From Trematomus loennbergii (taxonomy: Eukaryota > Chordata > Actinopteri > Perciformes > Nototheniidae), in the NCBI GenBank assembly GCA_012861695.1, contig JAAOOA010000002.1:40971300-41035299 (forward strand): a stretch of 64,000 bases of DNA, read 5' to 3'. The notes under the pieces are model-generated. The model saw nothing but the letters and a program-made list of their open reading frames with translations. It searched no databases and had not been told where the DNA came from. The position numbers were made by a program, and so were the translations under genes. This document shows positions 49,369-59,708 of the stretch, in pieces; the first letter of the stretch is position 1; every line of letters starts with the position of its first letter.

Positions 49369-49511
49369 CTGAAAGAACACACAACAAAAGATCATGTGGT
49401 CCACTGTAACTCTGGTTCTCTGAATAAAATATGGATATATGTTGGTCTCTAGAGACATCAGCAGATGAGACATTTATCCAGAGTGTTAAATCTTTATAGA
49501 AACCCTCTTAC

Positions 49512-49737
49512 TGCTGTGCAGACGGTCAGCCAGCTCCTCCTGCTTCATGCTCCTCAGGAAGTGCAGTGTGATGTTCAGAAATGCCTCTCTGCTCCTCCTC
49601 TGCTCTTCATCCTCAGCCTCCAACACCTCCTCATCCTCACTCTGACTCTCTAAGCCTTCTGGGTAATCTGAACTCAGAGCCTTCTGGATCTTCTTCAGCT
49701 CGCTCTTCACAAAAGTGACGATGTGGTCCTCCAGCAG
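49512..49737 (-). CDS. NLR N-terminal helical exon (226 nt)
   Basis: Reads LLEDHIVTFVKSELKKIQKA, an acidic stretch (EDEEVLEAEDEEQRR), then FLNITLHFLRSMKQEELADR and LHS. This is typical of the helical region before FISNA in fish NLR-C proteins. The last codon (one base) joins AA of the next exon to give Lys. No disruption is seen. Confidence 0.85.
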
Positions 49738-49876
49738 CTGGAACATCACATGAACGACACAAACTATAAACCATGGATCCAAACATCAGATCCGGACAGA
49801 CTGACTCTCTAAAAGTGCAGCATGGAGATGACTGTGAGCAGAAGAGAGGTCAAGTATCTGTAGTACATGTACTCAC

Positions 49877-49955
49877 CGTAAATATGGAGTCCAGCTGTGT
49901 CTGATGCTGCTGGGCAGACTGACCACCGGGAACCTCCGAGCTCTCCTGGTCCCCT
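49877..49955 (-). CDS. NLR N-terminal exon (79 nt)
   Basis: Reads GDQESSEVPGGQSAQQHQTQ then LDSIFT, a motif I know from the exon preceding the FISNA-associated helices in fish NLRC3-like genes. Bordered by CCACAG on the 5' side and GTGAGT on the 3' side (minus strand). Confidence 0.75.
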
Positions 49956-50013
49956 CTGTGGAGGAATCATGAAGCATTAGCTCACATTATTTATTATTAT
50001 TATTCATTTATTT

Positions 50014-50243
50014 TGGGCGGTTTTGGCGCAGTGGGTTAGAGAGTTGATCATCAGATCAAGGGGTGCTGGTGAACACCAGTTCGAAACCCGCCTCCTTGGG
50101 CAAGACACTTCACCCTAATTTGCTCCTGTAGGTATTGTCCACAGTAATGACTCTTACATGTCTAATATGTGTATTGTGTAATTGTAAAGCGCTTTGAGCA
50201 CCTGGAAAAGCGCTCTCATACAAATGTAATGCATTATTATTAT
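50014..50243 (+). mobile_element. tRNA-derived SINE
   Basis: A box TGGCGCAGTGGG at about 50025 and B box GTTCGAAACC at about 50080 have the correct order and spacing for a Pol III promoter. The 3' part (TAAAGCGCTTTGAGCACCTG) resembles a LINE-derived tail and ends in ATT repeats. No functional tRNA is present. Confidence 0.85.
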
Positions 50244-50439
50244 GTCTGTCCACACAGAGACACACTCAGGGTAAAGGAGGACAGGGAAACAGGCTGGTGG
50301 TCCTGTGCGTCAGCGGGAACTTTGCACTACAGGGATACAGTGGAGGAAATAATGATTTGATCCCTTAATGAACAGTCTGTAATTGTAATGGTAGGTTTGC
50401 TTTACTAATGAGAGACAGAATATCAAAAGAATATCATTT

Positions 50440-50894
50440 GCAGGGTTCCCAACCTTTATTGTGCCAAGGACCGGCAGATACATTAAAAAAAATCACGGAC
50501 CGGTTGTCAATTTGAACTGATTTTAATATTTACTCACCAGCAGGTAGCAACAGAGGCTAATTGTATGTAACAGCCTGAACAAATACTAGAACAATATGCA
50601 TCCAAACATATTAACAAAGTTTAAAAAAGAACCGGTGTTGTTTTTTGGTTTTTCGGAAAACCAAAAAACAAAAAAAACGACGTTATTCAGTTTTTAAACC
50701 AAAACTAAATCACATCTCTTAATTAACTAGCTACTGGTTGAAATAATATGACTGGTGGCATAGGTGCGAAAAATATTTTTATATATTTATAATTCTGCAA
50801 ATATTACGATAAACTCACAGCTATTTCGCGGCCCGGCAGTAACACCTCCGCGGCCCGGTACCGGTCCGCGGACCGGGGTTGGGAACCCCTGATA
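50440..50894. mobile_element. hAT-like MITE with CAGGGGTTCCCAACC ends
   Basis: The left end CAGGGTTCCCAACCTTT and right end GGTTGGGAACCCCTG are inverted, and GGACCGG motifs sit inside both ends. Non-coding. I do not see a matching 8-bp duplication. Confidence 0.75.
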
Positions 50895-51007
50895 TAAGAG
50901 ACATACATTCATTTGCATTTCATTTTGTGAAATAAGTATTTAATCCCCTTGCAACCAACACTAATTCTGGCTCCCACAGACCGGTTACATAAGTCCTCTT
51001 CCTTTAA

Positions 51008-52184
51008 TCTCTTAAGCACGGCGGTCCCCCCATTGGACCCCTCCCACCGTTTTGTTTTCGAGATAATGTCTCAGGGCTTCTTAACATTTATGAAACTATT
51101 AATGTGTAGCACCAGATTAACGGAAGAATCTCAGCTAACTGAAGATATGAACCATTTTTACCAAAACAAAACACAAGTCTCATAAGAAGGGTCTAAATGA
51201 CCCCTGAGCGAAAAAGTTCTAACGCACTGCGGCACACAATTCAAGATAAAGATACCCTTATTACTTATCGTAGCTGCACATACAATATAGCCGATTAAAG
51301 CTGAGACTCCACTGATTATTTAGGTATAGTATCATCACTGAGCGATCCGAACTTGCGACAGGGGAAGCAAACACAGACATCACAACACGTACCTTTACGG
51401 AGCTTTTACGGCAGATCGTCTCACCGTAGCTGTCAATTAGGTCAAAAGACGTGTTCAATGGCATTAAAACGAAGAAAAAAAAATCTACAACTGTTGATCC
51501 ATAGGTTGATAATGTACCTGTGCCTTTGAAAAAATTATTTATAATCCATAATTCCATTTTTTATGTAAAAATCGGAGCGGAAAAGTTCGCTGCTAATGGT
51601 AGCCACCAGAGTGTATGTAGCTTCCGGTTTTGGTAACGCGTCACTCTCACTCCTTATTTGTTAACGTTTTGGTGTGTATATAACTTTCCCTCGATTCCAT
51701 TGGCTCTAGCGGTTATAAAGAGATTTCATTCATCAAAATCGACCAAGGGGGGCCAGAGATAGGTCAAATCCACCCAAATGACCCAGAAGTGGGGGTTTTT
51801 GGCTAAATCTCTCTAAAAAGGTCAAATTTCACTTGTTTTGTATCAATCTTGATACAGGGTACTTATTATATGTTGTACTTTGGATTCCTAAAGCTTTTAG
51901 TCTACTAACCCATCATCCAAGGGTAGTTTTCACAATAAGTACAAAATAATCTTTGGACGGACACTATAATTTACAGTTTTTTACTATGTAAAATCTGAAT
52001 TTTCTTTAAAATAAAAAACATCTATATTGATTCTGACTTTTCTACATCCAATTCACAGGTTTATCATTACTTTGAGAAAAAAGATTATTAATTTAACCCT
52101 TTTAGAAGGGAAGATATGGTCATTTGTTCTGGGAATGGCATTTTCGAGCCTGAGACCTGAAAAACAGGCTCAGGGCTTAAGAGG
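51008..52184 (+). mobile_element. complete 1.18-kb TTAA-flanked element
   Basis: Starts TCTCTTAAGCACGG after TTAA (51004-51007) and ends GGGCTTAAGAGG before TTAA (52185-52188). Second full copy of the 40757-41925 element. A 98-codon minus-strand ORF (51261-51557) is shared in part by the other copy but resembles no transposase. Confidence 0.85.
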
Positions 52185-52237
52185 TTAAGAAAGTACTAAG
52201 ATCCACTTGTTACCTGTATAAAAGACACCTATCCATA

Positions 52238-52238
52238 G

Positions 52239-52283
<45 letters not shown>
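52238..52283. repeat. AATC tetranucleotide microsatellite
   Basis: About 11 units inside the Tc1 remnant, just before its transposase start. Confidence 0.95.
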
Positions 52284-52301
52284 GATTCCAACCTCTCCAC
52301 C

Positions 52302-52650
52302 ATGGGCAAGACTAAAGAGCTGTCTAAGGACCTCAGGGCAAGATTGTAGACCTGCACCAGGCTGGGATCGGCTACAAGACCATCAGAAAGCAGCTTGGTG
52401 AGAACGAGACAACTGTTGGTGCCATTATTCAGAAATGGAAGAAACACAAAATGAGCATCAATCGCCCTCGCTCTGGGGCTCCACACAAGATCTCGCCCTG
52501 TGGGGTATTGATGATCATGAGAGAATCCTGCAGCGCCCGCAAGGTCCCCCTGATCAAGAAGGCACATACATACATACATACATACATACATACATACATA
52601 CATACATACATACATACATACATACAGGCCCGTCTGAAGTTTGACAAGAT
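52302..52650 (+). pseudogene. Tc1 transposase remnant
   Basis: N-terminal DNA-binding part: [14 protein letters not shown], then after a 1-nt deletion [33 protein letters not shown] and [12 protein letters not shown] (GRPR-type hook). It then jumps to [12 protein letters not shown], skipping the region before the DDE core. (CATA)n at 52564-52625 splits KKAH from QARLKF. Not functional. Confidence 0.85.
52564..52625. repeat. CATA microsatellite inside the Tc1 transposase
   Basis: About 15 CATA units seeded at GCACATACA in the transposase sequence. Confidence 0.97.
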
Positions 52651-52880
52651 GAGGTATTTGAAGTGCACTTTAAAGGATCGAGTAGCTCCGTTTTGGAGAT
52701 GATTGGACAACCTTTGGTTCTTTGACATTTTTAGGACTGAAGCCTGACAAACAGCTCAAAAACTTGCTCTGATTTGCATGAAATCTGCGGCTATGTATTT
52801 GAAGTGTACTGTACACTTTAAAAACTGAAGAGCAGGATCTCGGGTATTTGAAACGTACATGACCGAGTCTCCATAATGCA

Positions 52881-53655
52881 TTGAGACAGGGAGGTGACAC
52901 TTGGACTGAGGAAATCATTTTTGGCTCACCATCAGACTCCCATAAAGTCCCCATTGTCATCCATACAGATGAAATCAAGCAGGGAGTTTCATACAAATAC
53001 TTGGGTGTAATGATTGACCATCTGCTGTCATGGAAGGAGCACATTGAATATCTGTGCAAAAGGACAAAACTAAGAATTTATTTTCTCCAGAGAAAGCAGA
53101 GAAATTCTTCTGTTGTTCTTTACATCTGTGATCATGTCCATTCTACAGTACTGCAACACTACCTGGTACAAATGTTTGACAGCAGCTTTAAAATCAAAAC
53201 TGCTCCACCTGTTAAAAATCTGCTCAAAGATTGTTGGTCAACCCGTCAGAGACTCTATGACTCAGCCTGTCATAACAACCTAGTGAGGCTGTCCAACAAC
53301 ATCACCTCTGACCCAAAGCATGTTCTGAACAGTGAATATGAACTGCTACCATCTAATCGGAGATACAGGGTCCCACGATTCAATAAGGTCAGACTGAAGC
53401 ACTCCTTTGTGCATCAGTCAATCCTCTCAGTAAATACAGAGCTGATCCCAGATCAGATGCACGCTGAAGGCTCTTTGAGCATCTCTCACTGATTGTGCTG
53501 TTATGTTAAATGTTTCTTGTTTGTGTTTCATGTATTTGTGTCTGGATATTTGTCTATGTTGGTGTTGGACATGGAGCTGTTGTGACGCAAGACACATTTC
53601 AGACTTGGTCTGATTAATAAAGTAATATCGTATCGTATCGTATCGTATCGTAAAA
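52881..53655 (+). pseudogene. LINE ORF2 C-terminal end and 3' UTR
   Basis: An open frame to 53492 reads YKYLGVMIDHLLSWKEHIEY, then LRIYFLQRK and later SEYELLPSNRRYRVPRFNKV. This is the thumb and C-terminal region of non-LTR reverse transcriptases. The catalytic YADD region is absent, so the copy is 5'-truncated. The 3' UTR ends in a TCGTA pentamer array (53623-53653), a typical LINE tail. Clade uncertain (L2/Rex-like). Confidence 0.75.
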
Positions 53656-54001
53656 GCTGCCTCAGTGAATTTGGTCCTGACCCTGGGGACGATGAGTAAA
53701 CCTGCCCCGATGATCTGAGAGCTCTGGGTGGCTCGTTACAGAGCAGCATATCAGACATGTATTCTGGTCCAACCCTGTCTCCTAAAAATTACATTCCCAC
53801 AGAACTAAACTGCATTCTCAATTACGTTTAGCTAGAAACGTATTTTCTCCCACGTTACGTTTCTTATGAACGTATCTTAAATACGTTTATTTTCTACATA
53901 TCTTTGCCATTTATTGTTTTGCTTATAATAATGATAATAGTCATTTATAAATATCATTTTAGAGCACACATTTGAAATCGACGATCGGGCTTGATATCCT
54001 A
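53656..54001. other. AT-rich flank left of the CACTA-like element
   Basis: Contains ACGTTTAGCTAGAAACGTAT and other ACGTAT motifs that look like a transposon end, but I cannot name it. It ends in TA directly before the element at 54002. Confidence 0.4.
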
Positions 54002-54189
54002 CACTCAAAAAACTGATACTTGGTCCACATAAATATGAAGCAATATTTTCAGATATAATATAACTGAAATCTGTCAAATATAAAGTGGATTTGTTCAAGC
54101 AATTGAACACAACGTGAATATGTTGAATATAAACTGAATGTAAGACAATTAGTACAGTTAATTCTATTAAATCCCATAAAGGGAAGGAA

Positions 54190-54305
54190 GACCCTGAAAG
54201 GAGGTAACGCGCATGCGCAAAGCATGACGTTACTGACGTTGACTAGTGTTCACACTGGACGTAGACTTGGCGTTTCAACCTACACCGTCGATCGACGAAC
54301 TTTAG
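54190..54305 (+). promoter_or_regulatory. promoter and first non-coding exon of the transposase gene
   Basis: CGCGCATGCGCA (54208-54219) matches the NRF1 consensus, and two TGACGTT half-CRE motifs follow (about 54225 and 54235). The exon ends at 54305 with a GTAAGT donor. The sequence is GC-rich against an AT-rich background. No TATA box is evident. Transcription start not determined. Confidence 0.5.
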
Positions 54306-55096
54306 GTAAGTCTAATTGTTTAATATTCCGCTGCTTAACCATACGTCATTGAAGATGAAAAGTTATTTTAACGTGTTTATGCTATACATAGACGAATATA
54401 ATTGTCTGCATGTGTATATTCGTCATGCAGTTAGGTTCGCGCTTCACAATGCTGGCTGGCTAGCTAGCGAAACGAGGCCAGCTAGCGAAACGAGGCCTAG
54501 CTAGTTGGGTGCTGCTTGTACTAAGCATGATCCAGAGCCGGCAGCAGCACCTTTTGTGCTTTGTTGCCCTCGTGAGAGTTAGTAATTCAAGTTACATTGG
54601 AGTTCCTTTCGTGCCGTATTTTTAGCTAACACTATCTAATATCGGCATGAAGGTGTTCTTTTCCCCATAATGACCAAGTCGCTGCACATTATCCCGCTTA
54701 TTACATGGCCACATTCTCAACAAAGTATCGGTATGACTCCCAATATTAATTGAAATGCTTTTATGGATTTAGAAAATGATTTTATTGATTTAAAAAATAG
54801 TTGTATGTATTGATTTAAATTGACATGCATCCACTAAGGAAAATAGTCCGTTGTTACCAGTTGAAAGACGTAGCAACGGCAGGAAGGCGGAGCTTTTTGA
54901 TTACAGATTTGAAAACATCGTTGCTTGCTTTAAAAGTAGCACAATTCATTAGGTCAAACCTTGGAAAGTATCTAGATATCCCTGCCCTAATGCCAAAGGA
55001 ACTGCACACTGAATATGTTTTGCCGTTTGATGTCTATGTATAGCTTATTCCTCACCTTTGGAAACTAACCTTGTGCTATTTTTTTTTTTGTTATAG

Positions 55097-55143
55097 ATCT
55101 AGGAGCTAAATCAACATTGTGGATGGGCAACCTCTCTATATAG
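55097..55143 (+). other. second non-coding 5' exon of the transposase gene
   Basis: 47 nt between a TTTGTTATAG acceptor and a GTAAGT donor. The following exon starts at 55237 after TTATTTTTAG, 13 nt before the ATG at 55250. Confidence 0.5.
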
Positions 55144-55249
55144 GTAAGTAATTTGAACGTGATGCAATCATTTCATTTCTTATACTTGATAGCATTGAGA
55201 AGTTTTTGAAACTTGTCTTTTTTTATTTATTTTTAGGTGTAATATGTGA

Positions 55250-57912
55250 ATGGGCGTGTGGCAATGTAAGGTGTGTGGAAAGTCTGTAGCAAGTAGATAC
55301 GAGCTGCTTAAACATGGCAAATTAAAACATCATGGGAACAGGTTCCGGCATCCTTGCCCATACACTAATTGCCCCTGCACATTTAGATTGTGGAACAGTC
55401 TTCTGAGTCATATATACCGTAGTCATAAAACCCAAACATCCCCAAAGCCATCTGAGTTGTCTACATTTTCATGTCAGTTGTGTGCTTGTCCTGAGCTTTC
55501 AAATGAACAAGCTTATTTCAGTCATGTAAATGAACATCTACGGAGAAATGAAACTGTAACATGCATGTTTAAAGATTGTGTTTTTAAAACTAACATCTAC
55601 AATACATACTCATAAATACAGGAAACATAATCCCCATATTTTAAGTGATTTCAAAGCTGAGGTTGTTACTGTAGTTGTTGGATTAATTGAATCTGACAAT
55701 TCTGTTATTGATGGTGATGCAGATGTAGAATCTGATACTTGTATAGATGCACATGGTTGTTTTGATACTGAAGATCTACCCAAGGTTATTGAGCAGAAAA
55801 TTGCCTCTGTTTTACTGAAATTAGAACACATTTTGTTTGTACCGGCAACAGCAATTGACGAATTACTGCAGGAATTACACTTTTTGTTAAGCTTCTCATC
55901 TGTTCCGATAACCTTTAACGGCCTATCGGACATTTTTAAAAACCACTGTGTTGAAATTGATGAGTCCATTGTCAAAGAGCTTGCTCAAGAAGTGTGTAAA
56001 TCTAATCCCTTGACCAAAGCCTTTGCAAAAGACGGCCCCCTGGCTACATCTTTCAAAAGAAAAAAGTATTACAAAGAATATTTCAGTGTGGTAAATCCAG
56101 TTGAGTACATCCTTGATCCTAAGAGTAAAAGAACATATCAGTATATTCCTATATTGCGTTCTTTGCAGCATCTGTTAAGTAACAGTGACATACTAAAAAG
56201 TGTAATTCACACACACGAGACACAGAAAAGTACACAGTGTTTAGGGCAGTATAAGTCGATAAGGGATGGAAGTTACTCAAAAGAAAATGGCCTTTTTACT
56301 GGGGAGGATTTGAAATTATCATTATCACTATATGTTGATGACTTTGAGGTGTGCAACCCCATAGGTACGTCCAGAAAAACTCATAAACTTTGTGGTGTGT
56401 ATTGGATTTTGAATAATTTACCACCTGGATCTCACTCAGCTCTTTCTTCCATCTACTTAGCTGTATTATGCAAGACTATTGATGTGAAAGAGTACGGATA
56501 TGAACACATTTTAGATCCCCTTTTACAAGACTTGGTCATTCTAGAGACACATGGTGTTTTTATTTCAGGTCTTGGAGCGTCTGTGAAAGGCACTGTCCAG
56601 TCGGTCATTGCAGACAACCTAGGAGCCCACGGGATAGCAGGGTTCATTGAAAGCTTTTCTGGTGTCTACTTCTGCAGATTTTGTACAGGTACAAGAGCAG
56701 ACATTCAGACTAAAACGGTTCAGTCAGGTTATTTTGAAAATCGTACAAAAGACTTGCATCACACGCACATTACATTTGCAAGAGAGAATGCCACCATCTG
56801 TTGTGGGGTAAAGAGAGAGTGTGTTTTTACAAAAAGATTATCTTATTTTCACGTTACTCGGGGCTACCCTCCTGACATTGCACACGACTTATTTGAGGGT
56901 GTTGTTCCAGTTGAGATTGCCCTTTGCATTGGTTTGTTTATTTCCAAGAAATATCTATCTCTTAACACTTTAAATGAGCTTATCCTGAGCTTTCCATACA
57001 AGTGGGGGGACAGAACTAACAAACCTCATACCATACCGCGCACTTTTGCCGCTTCCAAGACCATTGGAGGAAACGCCCACGAAAATTGGAATCTGTTGAG
57101 GTTGTTGCCATTTATAATTGGAGACTTGATACCAGAGGCAGAGCCTGCTTGGCATGTTTTGCTTGATTTAAAAGAAATTGTTGAACTCTCTGTCGCCCCT
57201 CTTCATAATCAAGAAACTATTGCCTACCTGGACTGTAAAATCGTAGAACACAGAGATAGATTTTTGGAGCTTTTCCCTACAAAACTGTTACCAAAACATC
57301 ACTATATTGAACATTATCCTCAAATGATTGAACGTTTTGGACCTTTAGTTGGGCAATGGACCATGAGGTTTGAGGCAAAGCACAGTTTCTTCAAGCAAGT
57401 TGCTCGTCACACAAATTGCTTCAGGAATGTACCACTCACATTGGCATTCAAACATCAGCAAATGATTGCATATCATATCACTGCATCCCACCTTAAATCC
57501 ACATTGGAAGTTTCAAATGTTTCCATGCTTCCTGTGGATGTACTGAACCAGGAAGTAGTGTTACACCTCAGGCAAAAACCCCACTATTAACGAGGTACAT
57601 TTTGCAAAGCACGCAACCCTTAAAGGAATCTCCTACAGAGTTGGCATGCTCATTCCTTATGGCTCAACTGGTGGTCTGCCTGATTTTGCTGAAATAATTC
57701 AAATATGCATTGTTGAAAACAGTGTGAGCTTTGTTGTAAGGGTATTGTGTGCATGGTATCACGAGCACTTCAGAGCGTATGAGTTGACCATATCTCCGAA
57801 TAGAGAGGTTGCCGTCGTTGATGCTGAACACCTGCTCGATGCTTATCCACTCTGTGACTACACTGTCGGTGTAAGGCGAATGGTTACCCTGAAAAGGCAT
57901 ATCATTGTTTAA
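55250..57912 (+). CDS. zinc-finger + Tnp2-like (CACTA/EnSpm) transposase, two frameshifts
   Basis: One long exon starting ATG at 55250. The N-terminus has C2H2-type fingers (WQCKVCGKSVASRYELLKH, CPYTNCPCTFRLWNSLLSH, CQLCACPE, CMFKDC). The large central part has SLYVDDFEVCNPIG, LNNLPPG, DNLGAHGIAGFIESFSG, a CRFC zinc motif, PPDIAHDLFEGVVPVE and HYPQMIERFGPLVGQW. The order of an acidic DD motif, NLPP and a C-x2-C resembles Tnp2 transposases. Frame breaks occur near 55605 (two bases missing or one extra) and near 57582 (a C-run one too long), after which the product continues to a stop at 57910-57912. About 880 aa overall. The Tnp2 link is remembered similarity of layout, not an alignment. Confidence 0.6.
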
Positions 57913-57959
57913 GGTTGGTCTGAATGTGACTTAAACAGCTGTGAATGAAAGCTAAATAC

Positions 57960-58200
57960 TCTGTTGATAAAAAGGGACAATGCACATTAACATGAACAAC
58001 GTCCATCATGTAAAGGTGCCAGATTTAGCCATATGTGCCAAATTTCACCTGCAGTCTCTAGCAGGATGATTGCATTTGAGAAAACATTAGAAAGCATACA
58101 AAAACACGACATGTAAGCGTAAAACATGAGCACATGCGCATATAAAGAAGTAACAACCACTATTCCATGCCATTACAGCTATCCCTGTGTAAGCACAACA
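57960..58200. repeat. retroposon-like piece between the two transposon genes
   Basis: AAAGGGACAATGCACATTAA is shared with 19345-19640; the rest (CCAGATTTAGCCATATGTGC) looks like the same family. It splits the two genes and may be a later insertion. Confidence 0.45.
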
Positions 58201-58318
58201 CAAGCATAAAATAACAATTAATTACGTAAATGTTACAAGTTAATATTTAGTGATGGTTTAGTACTTGTCCTAACTTTGTTTCCCTGTATTTGTTTCCTAG
58301 AATACATTGAGGGGAAAG

Positions 58319-59276
58319 ATGTCATGTCCTGTCCACCTGCGAGTTGTTCTTGGTGTAGATGACGCGAGAAAACTTACCCTCAAGTCAGGAATGCCATCAT
58401 CTGTGGATCAACTTGTCCTTGAGATAAAGACTTATTTTGGACTTGAACAAGAGTTCAGGCTCCAATACAAGGATCTCGACTTTGGAAATGAGTATTTTGA
58501 GTCAATCAGTGACATTGAAGACAAGGCTACTGTAAAAGTGGTATTTGTTTCATGTGAAGAAACTAGCTCCAGCATAACAGAGACATCACTACCTTGCAGC
58601 ACCAGCACACCAATAACTTCACCCATGACATGCAACAGCTCTGTGATCCTAGAGCTGACCTCTGTAAATGCCCTTTGTACTACATCCCCTGATGAAGACG
58701 GCTTGTCTTCTCAGCACTTATTTGACAGTGGAGACGCTGTCATTCTAGATCCAGCTCCAGAGACAAGAACCTCCTCCTGGCCACCAATCTTCTTTGTTCC
58801 CCGCTTTTCTTATTTTGCTGAATTTCAGCTCCAAAGAGCAACTGCTGATTTCAGAGCAAATGGCACTCTTCTTACCCCTTCACATAAACTGTGAATGGAT
58901 ATCCTTGAAGGCATGGCTGAAGAAATATTCAAATACACAGCATATCCCAGTGATTCCCAATGTCAGGAGTGAGGAAGCCGAGAGTGCAATCCCACAGACT
59001 ACCATGGGACTTTATGTGATCCGCAATGAGGGCGCTCATGAAGAGGACGGGCCAGAGGATGTCGGAGTGATCATCGAAGGTGTGGAACTGCTATCCAATC
59101 TGCAAAGTATTTCGTTAGGATGGGCCATGCTTTTTGGGTTGATTTACACTCTCAACTTGAGCTATCCACAGGAACTCAAGTTCACTTTCGAGTTTTTACA
59201 GAAAGTGTTGATGAACTTGGATGGCAACAAGCTGTCACCAAAGGTCCAAAGCCTGAAAATCAAGATGCTTCAGTGA
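58319..59276 (+). pseudogene. PB1-like/SAMD3-like protein gene, internally deleted
   Basis: The exon starts after a TTTCCTAG acceptor (58301); the first ATG is 58319. It opens MSCPVHLRVVLGVDDARKLT and continues to FRLQYKDLDFGNEYF, a PB1/ubiquitin-like domain. After a Ser/Thr-rich linker it has SWPPIFFVPRFSY. A TGA at 58892-58894 interrupts, with conserved-looking GMAEEIFKYTAYPSD after it. From about 58960 another frame gives TTMGLYVIRNEG, EDVGVIIEGVELL and LDGNKLSPKVQSLKIK. This matches the two ends of fish proteins usually labelled SAMD3-like; the middle, several hundred residues, is missing. Its place after the transposase suggests it is the second protein of the element. Confidence 0.6.
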
Positions 59277-59708
59277 GCCCATAATTTCAGAGCTGGACAA
59301 TCAAGCTGTGACAAGAATTGTTCTTGTTGGACAATATACGTTTGATGACTTCATACTACTTAAGGCGGTTGAAGTAGGAAATATTAAACTCTGGGACAGT
59401 TATTTTTTGGCACATTCATTTTGTTTGAACTTTAATGGACCATTTTGGTGGAGAAAACTGTTCTTTGACATGTCAATTTTTCGATGAGATTGCATAATCT
59501 TTTGTTGTTGCAATAGATGAGAACGAGCGATGGAGATCCCTTTTTTTTATCGCCATAAACATCTCATGGACTCGCCACTTAAAAATCTACAATGCCAAGT
59601 GAGATTCCTCTGTGAAAGTTAGTGTGGAGATGTTTACAATGGACAAATGTGATGTTCTTAAAAGTTGCACAGTGTTGAATTTTAACATTTCTGTGTTAAT
59701 ACCTAATA

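Larger units (their letters stand above)
38018..49955 (-). pseudogene. fish NLR (FISNA-NACHT-LRR-B30.2) gene, NLRC3-like, with several frameshifts
   Basis: A minus-strand, teleost-type cytosolic pattern-recognition receptor. Exons in transcript order: 49955-49877, 49737-49512, 49368-47581 (FISNA+NACHT), 47493-47321, 46715-46542, 45926-45753 and 42741-42595 (LRR), 38674-38628 (linker) and 38539-38018 (B30.2, stop at 38018-38020). Every junction is AG/GT and every split codon rejoins sensibly. Family: the large fish-specific NLR-C group, in which a B30.2 domain often follows the LRRs. I count three small indels in the NACHT exon, one in an LRR exon and about three in the B30.2 exon. sgsm2 carries similar indels, so assembly error is as likely as true decay. 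The start-codon exon is not found; transposons occupy 50014-52680. Confidence 0.85.
50338..52680 (+). mobile_element. Tc1-like transposon, broken and twice interrupted
   Basis: The left terminal repeat CAGTGGAGGAAATAATGATT after TA is typical of a fish Tc1 family. The copy is interrupted at 50440-50894 by a hAT-like MITE and at 51008-52184 by a TTAA element. The transposase start follows at 52302 ([17 protein letters not shown] region). It has a 1-nt deletion near 52345, an internal deletion removing the DDE core, and a CATA expansion. The right terminal repeat is missing. Confidence 0.85.

Noticed and set aside
50021..50100. tRNA gene
   Set aside because: A and B boxes are present but the body is not a tRNA fold and a LINE-like tail follows; it is a SINE.
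51261..51557. 98-codon ORF in the TTAA element as a transposase
   Set aside because: No DDD motif or similarity, only partly open in the other full copy, and far too short for piggyBac.
54825..55043. 72-codon + strand ORF in the first intron of the transposase gene
   Set aside because: Has a plausible ATG, but no recognisable motif, and lies between two well-bordered 5' UTR exons; not enough to call a gene.
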